A stretch of DNA of 7,022 bases. Source: Anaerolineales bacterium (GTDB lineage Bacteria > Chloroflexota > Anaerolineae > Anaerolineales > E44-bin32). Below the pieces are notes generated by a model, which worked only from the letters and a program-made list of their open reading frames with translations, was not told the DNA's origin and ran no database searches. A program made the translations under genes and the position numbers. Positions within the stretch are counted from its first letter, which is position 1. Each line of letters opens with the position of its first letter. Where the stretch lies: contig DAOVFE010000091.1 of the NCBI GenBank assembly GCA_030673085.1, forward strand, positions 1-7,022, given 5' to 3'. Of this stretch, positions 1 to 5,550 are shown in pieces.

Positions 1-160
1 TCCTCAGAACTCCTTTAGGGATGTCCTTTAGGGACATCCCCCATTACAGAATTCTCCCCCTATGGGTACGGATTTTGTTTATTACTCGCTCAGTGCTTCA
101 TGCCCTGCTGACCCTTCAGGACAGTCCATTCATCCACTCAGCAAGCTGAGGGTCATTCTT
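1..160 (+). repeat. Composite palindromic repeat, copy A (cut by window edge)
   Basis: This is a divergent copy of the composite element seen complete at 5551-5751. The 5' module contains the hairpin gggatgtcc (18-26) paired with ggacatccc (32-40). A linker follows that shares the stretch around ggattttgttta with copy E (ggttttgttta). The 3' module (126-160) starts ccattcatcc, carries the REP-like hairpin ctcagc-aa-gctgag and ends in cattctt. The left outer arm appears truncated by the start of the window, because the right arm at 70-78 (ggattttgt) predicts a partner whose first six bases lie upstream. It contains no gene. An open frame through it exists only because the repeat lacks stops. 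Confidence 0.75.
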
Positions 161-172
161 GTTCAGCGAGTG

Positions 173-221
173 AAGGAGATAAAAATATATCATGTCCTTT
201 TATCCGGATTTTTATCTCCTT
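173..221. repeat. 14-bp perfect inverted repeat
   Basis: Aaggagataaaaat (173-186) is followed after a 21-base spacer by its exact reverse complement atttttatctcctt (208-221). It lies just downstream of repeat copy A. As RNA it would form an AU-rich stem that hides the purine-rich aaggag from translation. No T-run or clear gene follows, so it is probably another small structured repeat rather than a terminator. Its function is unknown. Confidence 0.6.
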
Positions 222-332
222 ATGCCGATATCGGTTTAACGCCCTACTAAGTGGTTCTATCTTTTTTTATTGCAGAGCAACTATGCGAATTTTCATGCAA
301 ATGACTAAACCGACTGGTATGATAAGGAGGAT

Positions 333-395
333 GTTGAAAAAAATATTTGCCCATATATAGCATCCCGTCGGCAAATGAATTCTCTTTTTCAAAAC
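333..395 (-). repeat. GTTGAAAAA-bounded palindromic element, long form
   Basis: This 63-base palindrome starts gttgaaaaa (333-341) and ends tttttcaaaac (385-395). A second inner inverted pair is formed by atttgccc (345-352) and ggcaaat (370-376). Its reverse complement matches the element at 5756-5802 through the shared core catttgccga followed by ggg, so it is one dispersed family in opposite orientation. This copy keeps both inner arms. It contains no convincing coding sequence. Confidence 0.6.
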
Positions 396-422
396 TCTCA
401 TAGAGATAATAGAGATGAGTCA

Positions 423-524
423 ACTGAAAAAAAGCATCCACTAGTAGCGAAAAGGGGTATATATGGGTGTGGGCTTCGCCCACACCCATACAGTCTCCTT
501 TCTTGCATTTGGGCTTTTTTCAGT
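423..524. repeat. ACTGAAAAAA(A)GC-bounded palindromic element
   Basis: Left end actgaaaaaaagc (423-435) and right end gcttttttcagt (513-524) are inverted repeats differing by one A. They enclose a strong central hairpin at 462-490. The right end with its flank (506-538) matches the reverse complement of 6685-6717 at 27 of 33 positions, and that second site is the end of a similar element in the TerC leader. The right end lies about 45 bases before the nitroreductase start, so the element probably forms part of that gene's leader or promoter region. No clean target-site duplication is visible. Confidence 0.5.
462..490. repeat. 13-bp perfect hairpin with TTC triloop
   Basis: Tatgggtgtgggc (462-474), loop ttc, then the exact complement gcccacacccata (478-490). 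The apex gc-ttc-gc and the TATG...CATA ends resemble the hairpin at 6809-6843, and in part that at 5255-5273. No T-run follows directly, so it is not a standard Rho-independent terminator, although a T6 run occurs at 515-520. It lies 79 bases before the nitroreductase start. Confidence 0.7.
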
Positions 525-568
525 GCATTCAGAGATGGAAGTACCTGAATAATTCAATGGAGGGAAAG

Positions 569-1063
569 ATGCTGGACTTGATTATAAAGCGGCGAAGCAT
601 TCGCAAATACACCGACGAGCCCGTATCTGATGCAGATATCAATTCGCTATTGGAAGCGGCAATGGCCGCTCCATCCGCCAATAACAAACAGCCCTGGCAA
701 TTCATCGTAGTGCGGAATGAGGATTTTCGCCGACGTTTAGCGAAAACTCATCGTTGGAGTAGGATGTGCGCCGGCGCCCCGGTCGTGTTTGTCGTTTGCG
801 GCGAGGAAAAACGATCCGACCACTGGATAGAGGATACCAGTGCAGCGACTGAAAATCTTCTCCTGGCCGCGGTAGGACTAGACCTGGGAGCCGTATGGGT
901 GGCGGTATACCCAAAATTTCAGCGCGAATCGCACGTCAGGAGTTTGCTCGGTATCCCTGAAAAAATACGTGTCCTATGTCTGGTACCGGTAGGACATCCG
1001 GCTAAAACGAAGCCGCCCGGTACAAAGTATGATAAGTCTAGGGTACATTATGATGGCTACTAG
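569..1063 (+). CDS. Nitroreductase-family flavoprotein
   Basis: This 164-residue protein belongs to the nitroreductase superfamily, FMN enzymes that use NAD(P)H to reduce nitro groups, quinones or other electron-poor substrates, usually as cytoplasmic homodimers. The N-terminal motif RRSIRKY (residues 8-14) is the usual FMN-phosphate-binding start. AAPSANNKQPW (33-43) is the second signature that contacts flavin. The stretch DTSAATENLLLAA (89-101), then GLDLGAVW (103-110), is the conserved central helix of the family. The length is normal for the short single-domain branch. I chose the ATG at 569 because GGAGGG lies 4 bases upstream and the family begins at this point. The longer frame from 467 would run through a hairpin repeat and add 34 residues unlike the family. 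The natural substrate cannot be told from sequence. The methyltransferase downstream is 206 bases away, so co-transcription is uncertain. Confidence 0.93.
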   Translation: MLDLIIKRRSIRKYTDEPVSDADINSLLEAAMAAPSANNKQPWQFIVVRNEDFRRRLAKTHRWSRMCAGAPVVFVVCGEEKRSDHWIEDTSAATENLLLAAVGLDLGAVWVAVYPKFQRESHVRSLLGIPEKIRVLCLVPVGHPAKTKPPGTKYDKSRVHYDGY

Positions 1064-1269
1064 AGAATTGGGGCCGAATGAGTCTCTCGCGCTCTTTAGC
1101 AACCGAACATCTAATTGGCATCCATCCATGGGCAACCTTTAAGGAAGCGGAATGCCGGCTCCATTCATGTCGACCTAAAAACCGGTTATCATACGTTTAA
1201 GGACTACACCGGATCACTCAAACCAAGGCTGCTGGGGAGAAATCCTCTTTCCAGTTATGGAATTGGATC
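1064..1269 (+). other. Intergenic gap, possible gene remnant
   Basis: These 206 bases lie between the nitroreductase and methyltransferase genes and hold no recognised feature. A frame without an ATG runs from a TTG at 1115 to a stop at 1277-1279 (54 codons) and reads partly like protein (IHVDLKTGYHTFKDYTG). It could be the tail of a decayed gene, but I do not recognise it. In the methyltransferase frame a TAA at 1198-1200 blocks upstream extension. No terminator hairpin was found. Confidence 0.25.
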
Positions 1270-1905
1270 ATGCCGATAACTGAACCCTTCGAAAAATACG
1301 TTGCCAAATATGAGAAATGGTTCACTCGATATTGTTTTGCTTATGAATCTGAAATACAGGCCATAAATTTCTTAATGCCAGAGCATGCAATCGGAGTTGA
1401 AATTGGTGTGGGAACTGGCCGTTTCGCTTCAGCATTAGGGATTGACATCGGGATTGAACCATCGAGAGCAATGAGTAAAATAGCTCAGAAAAGGGGGATT
1501 AATATAATTGGCGGAGTGGCAGAAGCGCTTCCCATTAAGAGCAGCCAATTCGATTTCGCTCTTATGGTTACAACGATTTGCTTTCTTGATAATATCGAGG
1601 ATTCTTTCATAGAGGCTTATCGAGTCATAAAATCGGATGGTTTTATCATCATTGGATTCGTCGATCGAGACAGCCGCTTGGGGAATGACTATCAAGAGTA
1701 TAAAACCAATAATGTGTTTTATAAGCTGGCCACATTTTATTCAGTAGAGGAAGTCGTTCTCCTTTTAGAAAAAGCTGGATTTAATAACTTTTCTTTTGCT
1801 CAAACGATCTTTGAGGACTTAGATGATATGCGGGGATTTGATCCTATAGAAGAAGGATACGGTCGAGGCTCCTTCATCGTCATAAGGGGAACCAAACCCG
1901 GGTGA
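1270..1905 (+). CDS. Class I SAM-dependent methyltransferase
   Basis: This 211-residue soluble protein has a Methyltransf_11-like Rossmann core. Motif I is VEIGVGTGRF (43-52), the glycine loop that binds S-adenosylmethionine. An acidic residue follows at the end of the second strand (GIEPSRAM, E63), where the ribose hydroxyls are usually held. AEALPIKSSQFDFALMVTT is the motif II region, and YRVIKSDGFIIIGF is the motif III/post-III region. The N-terminal FEKYVAKYEKWF is the usual cap start in this group, which supports the ATG at 1270. No alternative start lies between it and the in-frame stop at 1198. The Shine-Dalgarno is weak (only GGA close by). The gene looks AT-richer than its neighbours: two sampled 60-base lines have 20 G+C each and a third has 28, against 32 in a nitroreductase line. 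The acceptor substrate is unknown; small molecules are usual in this group. Confidence 0.92.
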   Translation: MPITEPFEKYVAKYEKWFTRYCFAYESEIQAINFLMPEHAIGVEIGVGTGRFASALGIDIGIEPSRAMSKIAQKRGINIIGGVAEALPIKSSQFDFALMVTTICFLDNIEDSFIEAYRVIKSDGFIIIGFVDRDSRLGNDYQEYKTNNVFYKLATFYSVEEVVLLLEKAGFNNFSFAQTIFEDLDDMRGFDPIEEGYGRGSFIVIRGTKPG

Positions 1906-2009
1906 TTCAATCATAGCGCATAATAATCCGAATAAACTGACTCAAGAGAAGATTACGATTCCAGGCCTATATCATGCTGGCTGTTTACTGTGATCAGTCC
2001 GCATGCTGA

Positions 2010-2075
2010 CCATTCATCCCCTCAGCAAGCTTAGGGACCTCAGCAAGCTGAGGGGCATTCTGGCTAATCGAATAA
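2010..2075 (+). repeat. REP-like double hairpin, copy B
   Basis: This is a 3' module of the composite repeat without the 5' module. It runs from ccattcatcccctcagcaag through two hairpin units to ggctaatcgaataaa, and differs from copy E (5685-5751) at two positions in about 67. Each unit has an inverted arm around the centre agc-aa-gct. The first and last arms (cccctcagc and gctgagggg) also pair perfectly over 9 bp. The repeat ends 14 bases before the GNAT start codon, and the GGAG ribosome site lies just outside it. It therefore forms the leader of that gene. Confidence 0.85.
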
Positions 2076-2089
2076 ATTGGAGAAATGTA

Positions 2090-3082
2090 ATGCCTCTGCG
2101 AAATCTCAGATTGCCTGCCGATTTACGGGTTGCTGCCCGGCTAATCCCACTTGCCTTTCAATACCCGGATAATGAAGCCTGGAGTGTGCAATCGGATGAA
2201 GAAGAAGAGCTCGTTGATATACTGAAACGCACCGAGCGCCTTTGGCCCCTTATCCGGCCTATACGATCAGTTTCACCTTCTCTTCGTAACATGCTTCGCG
2301 GCTTAATCTGGGAAGAAGATGATCGGCCGGTTGGAATGGGATATTTCTACCAATTTGGCCCCAAAGATATCTGGTATATCATGGCCCTTGCCGTCTTGCC
2401 AGCCTACCGAGGGCGTGGTATTGGGCGTAAATTGGCATGCGCCACGCTTGATTCCATCCGCGAACATGATGGCAGGGTGGCCTTGCTAGACGTAATCGAT
2501 GGCAATGTTCCAGCATATAACTTATACGAACAATTAGGCTTTGAGCATTTCACCGGCGATCTCCTATTCGACTACAATCAGGATAAATCGCCTCCCGAAT
2601 TGCCCCTGCCAAAAGGATACGAAGTCTCTATGTCTGACTTCCTTGACTGGCGCGCCGAATATGAGTTGGCGCGCCGAATCACTCCTGCTCATATCTTGAA
2701 ATATAGGCCAATTGAAAAGGCAACCTATCGCCGCCCCCAGTTCCTCCGTCCTTTTATACCAGTCATACAGAATACACTCGGTATGCACGAAGGTAAAACA
2801 GTTATTCGCGCCTCTATAGACGGACAGATTATCGCCCTGGGTGAACATATAGCCCGGACACGTCCTGGCGGTGTGAACTATATCAATCTGCAATTAGATC
2901 CGGCTCACCCCGAGCTTGCCCTTTATCTAGTGCACAAACAGATTCGCATTTTGCAGCAGTCCGGACCAGAAAGGCGGATAAAGATTAGATTCCCGGTTTG
3001 GCAGGGAATGCTGTCGGATGCAGCAGTTGCAGCAGGCTGCGTCAAGCGCCTCGAATACCATAGAATGGGCGTCATGCTTTAG
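2090..3082 (+). CDS. GNAT-family N-acetyltransferase with extended C-terminal half
   Basis: This 330-residue protein is probably cytoplasmic. The N-terminal half is a GNAT domain, which transfers an acyl group from acetyl-CoA to an amine. Strand beta4 and motif A read IMALAVLPAYRGRGIG (97-112), with the R107-G-R-G-I-G112 pyrophosphate loop. Motif B follows as NVPAYNLYEQLGF (139-151). The approximately 180 residues after it lack a second acetyl-CoA loop but have strand-helix patterning and could be a degenerate second GNAT fold. From memory, long proteins with the FQYP...W and RLWPL...LR segments (23-31, 50-70) are common in Chloroflexota. The ATG at 2090 is chosen because GGAG lies 7 bases upstream. 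The in-frame start at 2003 would translate the upstream repeat and add 29 residues. The substrate is unknown. No terminator is evident before the convergent gene. Confidence 0.88.
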   Translation: MPLRNLRLPADLRVAARLIPLAFQYPDNEAWSVQSDEEEELVDILKRTERLWPLIRPIRSVSPSLRNMLRGLIWEEDDRPVGMGYFYQFGPKDIWYIMALAVLPAYRGRGIGRKLACATLDSIREHDGRVALLDVIDGNVPAYNLYEQLGFEHFTGDLLFDYNQDKSPPELPLPKGYEVSMSDFLDWRAEYELARRITPAHILKYRPIEKATYRRPQFLRPFIPVIQNTLGMHEGKTVIRASIDGQIIALGEHIARTRPGGVNYINLQLDPAHPELALYLVHKQIRILQQSGPERRIKIRFPVWQGMLSDAAVAAGCVKRLEYHRMGVML

Positions 3083-3146
3083 CGACCAGCTTTATGCCAA
3101 ACACGACCAACTCGTTAGCAATAATATATGACCGGTTTCTCCATCC

Positions 3147-5099
3147 CTACTTCCACTCAGGTATGGCCTCTGGATTGATAGGACAACCTAAAGCCTCAAA
3201 TTCTTCTTGGCTGAGATAATGAATAACCGGATGATAAGGACCCATCACTCCGGGCATGTTTTCTCCGACCAGTGATTTATCATAGGCATCCTCTGACCAT
3301 CCGCCGGTTCCCCATGGGATGTTGTCATCTGTCGGCGCGTATTCTTCCATGTAATGATCGGGATAGACATTCATCCATCGAAGGATGAATCCCTGAGACG
3401 AATCGGGGCCGAAATCCTGCCAGGTGACGCCGCATTCGGGCCGGGCGTTTGCCGGTCTATCCTCGGGTCGCGAGTGAACAATGATGTAATCGTTATTCTC
3501 ATCGACAGTGATCTCGTCATCCATCAGGCAGCCGTAGCCGAGTTTATGATACGCCGCTCCACCGGGGTCTGGATTTTCAGGACCTTCGCCGGTGTGACAG
3601 ATGGACCAATAACGGGCCTGGGCGCTTTCCATTGTTGGCTCGCCATCCCGGGTCTTGGGCGTGGTTGGAAGTCGGCCGGTCATAGCATATACCATGTTCT
3701 CTCCCAACCAGCGGGGCCGACTGAGGTAATTGTTATACGGCAAGTCGGTAGCGCTGAGGGTGAAGTTCCCCGGCGGGGGAGCATCAACGCCCTGATTGAA
3801 GAAACAGCGATATGTGGTTCGAATATTCCTTTTAATAAACCCTCCCAGATTCGGGTATAAGTAAGTTGCCACTACACCTCTGCCCTCTGCAAACATGAGC
3901 CAGTGCCCGAACATTTTATACCAACCAAGCGAAGATCCGATAAATTCCGGCGGGGCTTGAGGTAATGTTTCCGCTCCTGGCGCAGTTGTCAATTGCCTCT
4001 CAATTGCCAGAGAAGCGTCGGGCTGGATCCAGAAGGTCTCTCCGGTTTTCAATTGAAGGAGCGCCTTTGGCAGAGGTACACCTGCCAGAGGGTCCATTTG
4101 TCCATCTGCATCTTTATCGGGAGCGTAATAGCGCAGCCAGAGCACCGATGGAACGATGGTACCGTCCCCCCGCGAGCCTGTCGAACTAAAAGGGCCGCCA
4201 ACTCGGGTGTTTCCCGGCGCCCGGAAGTATTCACTCTGCATAACCGGATTCAAATCCACCGGGTTGCCATAGGCCAGATCGAATGTCAGGTGGTAATGCC
4301 GTTCTTCGGCATTTCTGTCCGCACCCACAATAAAAGGATTCACGTGGCCCGCGTCCGGCTGGATATCGACATCGACGATAGGAATCTCCATTACGCCAGC
4401 GTTGCTCGACACGGGGAACTGAGGAGTGAACGGCTCGGTGATTTGATAATCCATAAACCGTGCGTGGGGAAAATCTCCCTCAACCAGAAGTTGTGAACCG
4501 AATGGGGCAATGAAGATTATTTTAAGGTAAGTGACATGAGTGGCGGCGTTGAGCTGATATAGAGCGCTGAAATCGTCTAAAGCAGGCTCCTCACGAGCGG
4601 GAATGTAATACCATTGGTCTTCAGGGTTTACTTCTTCCGGCCGCAGTAGTTTCCAATCGTGTGTTTTCTCATTGTCTATCGACGGGGGAAGCAATCCATC
4701 AGGGATGAACGGGTCGGCGTCGCCATAGTACCAGTCTAGGATATATTCTTCGAGTTCATCTGATAGTTGAACCACTTCTTCGATCTTTTCGGTGTAGTAA
4801 TCCATCCATTCTTGAGTGGTCATGCTGCAGTAGATCTCTTTTTGCTCAGATTCGCTGATATCCGGCAGTATTATCGGCGTCCAGTAATCACCTGGGTTTT
4901 TGGTAAAACTATGTTCGCCGTATTCATTCTCACCCTCTTCGATAATTTCGTAATACTCGGGCTCTTTCGCCTCGGAGATCTGATTCTCTTCCGTTGCTGA
5001 TACTGCCGTATTTTCACCACTCTCCCCCTGGACACAGCCACTGATAAGGAAAACCGTGATAGCTATTACAGTCGCCACTTTTAATTTAGGGTTAGTCAT
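3147..5099 (-). CDS. Large exported lipoprotein of unknown function
   Basis: This 650-residue protein has an N-terminal lipoprotein signal: K5 and K7, a hydrophobic stretch 8-18, and the lipobox ISGC ending at C22, so it should be lipid-anchored outside the cytoplasmic membrane. An acidic, low-complexity linker follows (about 27-60). The body is rich in aromatic residues, proline and glycine. It has six further cysteines (91, 432, 501, 524, 556, 639) that could form disulfides. DKDADGQMD (328-336) resembles a calcium-binding loop but may be incidental. The segments LWLRYYAPDKDADGQMDPLAG and ARYWSICHTG...GC...SRPEDRPANA...CGVTW recall uncharacterised exported bacterial proteins I have seen, but I cannot name a family. 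There is no heme CxxCH and no catalytic triad I can assign. The start at 5099 has GGAG 7 bases upstream on the - strand. No adjacent partner gene suggests a role. Confidence 0.9.
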   Translation of the reverse strand: MTNPKLKVATVIAITVFLISGCVQGESGENTAVSATEENQISEAKEPEYYEIIEEGENEYGEHSFTKNPGDYWTPIILPDISESEQKEIYCSMTTQEWMDYYTEKIEEVVQLSDELEEYILDWYYGDADPFIPDGLLPPSIDNEKTHDWKLLRPEEVNPEDQWYYIPAREEPALDDFSALYQLNAATHVTYLKIIFIAPFGSQLLVEGDFPHARFMDYQITEPFTPQFPVSSNAGVMEIPIVDVDIQPDAGHVNPFIVGADRNAEERHYHLTFDLAYGNPVDLNPVMQSEYFRAPGNTRVGGPFSSTGSRGDGTIVPSVLWLRYYAPDKDADGQMDPLAGVPLPKALLQLKTGETFWIQPDASLAIERQLTTAPGAETLPQAPPEFIGSSLGWYKMFGHWLMFAEGRGVVATYLYPNLGGFIKRNIRTTYRCFFNQGVDAPPPGNFTLSATDLPYNNYLSRPRWLGENMVYAMTGRLPTTPKTRDGEPTMESAQARYWSICHTGEGPENPDPGGAAYHKLGYGCLMDDEITVDENNDYIIVHSRPEDRPANARPECGVTWQDFGPDSSQGFILRWMNVYPDHYMEEYAPTDDNIPWGTGGWSEDAYDKSLVGENMPGVMGPYHPVIHYLSQEEFEALGCPINPEAIPEWK

Positions 5100-5210
5100 A
5101 CCATTGCTCCAATATATTTATACAAAACATGTATTCCAGATCCTTCCCCCCTCTCCATGTTTCGTTTCCTTCCTTAGTTAAAGCCGTTATTTATTCCTGA
5201 CAGTGAAGAA

Positions 5211-5236
5211 CCCCGCAGCAAGCTGCAGGGCATCTT
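5211..5236 (+). repeat. REP-like hairpin, copy C
   Basis: Ccccgcagc-aa-gctgcaggg followed by catctt is a single hairpin unit of the family at 126-160, 2010-2075, 5286-5322 and 5685-5751. It keeps the agc-aa-gct centre but lacks the cattcat leader. Position 5 of the stem is G:C here, against T:A in copy B, a paired change. One stem position (C opposite A) is mismatched. Confidence 0.65.
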
Positions 5237-5254
5237 CTAAGGAAAAAGCCAATA

Positions 5255-5273
5255 TGGGGGGCTGCCGCCCCCA
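5255..5273. repeat. G-run/C-run hairpin
   Basis: Tgggggg-c-tgcc-g-ccccc-a forms a 6-bp G:C stem (5257-5262 with 5267-5272) and a tgcc loop. The apex gc-tgcc-gc and the preceding TATG resemble the hairpins at 462-490 and 6809-6843. It is imperfect: the left arm has one extra G and the right side lacks the CATA end. Confidence 0.5.
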
Positions 5274-5285
5274 AACCCTCGCTTG

Positions 5286-5322
5286 CCATTCATCCCCACA
5301 GCAAGCTGCGGGGTATTCTGGC
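5286..5322 (+). repeat. REP-like hairpin, copy D
   Basis: It starts ccattcatccccacagcaag, passes through gctgcgggg and ends tattctggc. This is the single-hairpin form with both conserved flanks (cattcat before, attctggc after). The stem ccccacagc/gctgcgggg has one A opposite C mismatch. It is the closest single-unit relative of copies B and E. Confidence 0.75.
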
Positions 5323-5329
5323 TTTTTCC

Positions 5330-5550
5330 CATAATCCTCAATAACTCTTTTCAATTTGGGGCTCTCTATAAGGGCCTCCTTGAATGTGCTCTCGTTATTA
5401 AATCCTTGCACTCAACATACTAAGCATATGCGCTTATCCCGGCCATGATCAAGCCTCTTTTCCTTTTTATTAACTAAAAATAGCCAACCATTATTATCCA
5501 TCCAAGTAATTACAAAAATATTACAAGTTTGTAAAATCCTTAAGCAAATG
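5330..5550. other. AT-rich spacer without a recognised gene
   Basis: These 221 bases lie between the copy D block and composite repeat E. A - strand open frame ending in the repeats (start near 5411) begins with a protein-like stretch (KEALIESPKLKRVIEDYG) but continues straight into hairpin repeats, so I do not accept it as a gene. Pyrimidine runs at 5455-5470 and a 14-bp dyad ttacaagtttgtaa (5521-5534) are the only structures seen. Confidence 0.3.

Larger units (their letters stand above)
5241..5329. repeat. Inverted repeat enclosing a G/C hairpin and copy D
   Basis: Ggaaaaagcca (5241-5251) and its exact reverse complement tggctttttcc (5319-5329) bound an 89-base block. Inside are a G-run/C-run hairpin at 5255-5273 and REP copy D. 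Copy C lies immediately outside the left end. The block is in the leader region upstream of the lipoprotein gene, about 140 bases from its start codon. A nested mobile or structural repeat is the likely explanation. There is no gene inside. Confidence 0.55.

Noticed and set aside
192..239. 15-codon frame (MSFYPDFYLLMPISV) after an AAGGAG string
   Set aside because: The spacing of 13 bases is too long, it lies within an inverted repeat, and nothing else supports coding.
62..250. 62-residue + strand open frame
   Set aside because: It lies over composite repeat A, and its middle is the translated hairpin seen also at copies B and E.
324..357. AAGGAGG directly before an ATG at 331
   Set aside because: There is no spacer between the site and the codon, and the frame stops after nine codons inside a repeat element.
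247..489. 80-residue - strand open frame
   Set aside because: It runs through the two palindromic elements at 333-395 and 423-490, has no good ribosome site, and its peptide is explained by repeat sequence.
467..568. N-terminal extension of the nitroreductase by 34 residues
   Set aside because: It would be translated from a hairpin repeat and its flank, does not resemble the family, and the internal ATG at 569 has a good GGAGGG site.
2648..2679. 13-bp direct repeat tggcgcgccgaat inside the GNAT gene
   Set aside because: The copies fall in different reading frames and the protein continues normally, so coincidence or a small old duplication is likelier than a functional repeat.
3354..4496. 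Several + strand open frames opposite the lipoprotein gene
   Set aside because: They are shadows of the 650-residue - strand gene, which has signal peptide, ribosome site and natural composition.
5100..5160. Promoter for the lipoprotein gene (TATAAAT-like box on the - strand)
   Set aside because: No matching -35 box lies at 15-18 bases, and AT-rich hexamers are common here.
5187..5411. 74-residue - strand open frame with a protein-like beginning
   Set aside because: Two thirds of it is REP copies C and D and the G/C hairpin; no ribosome site was seen.
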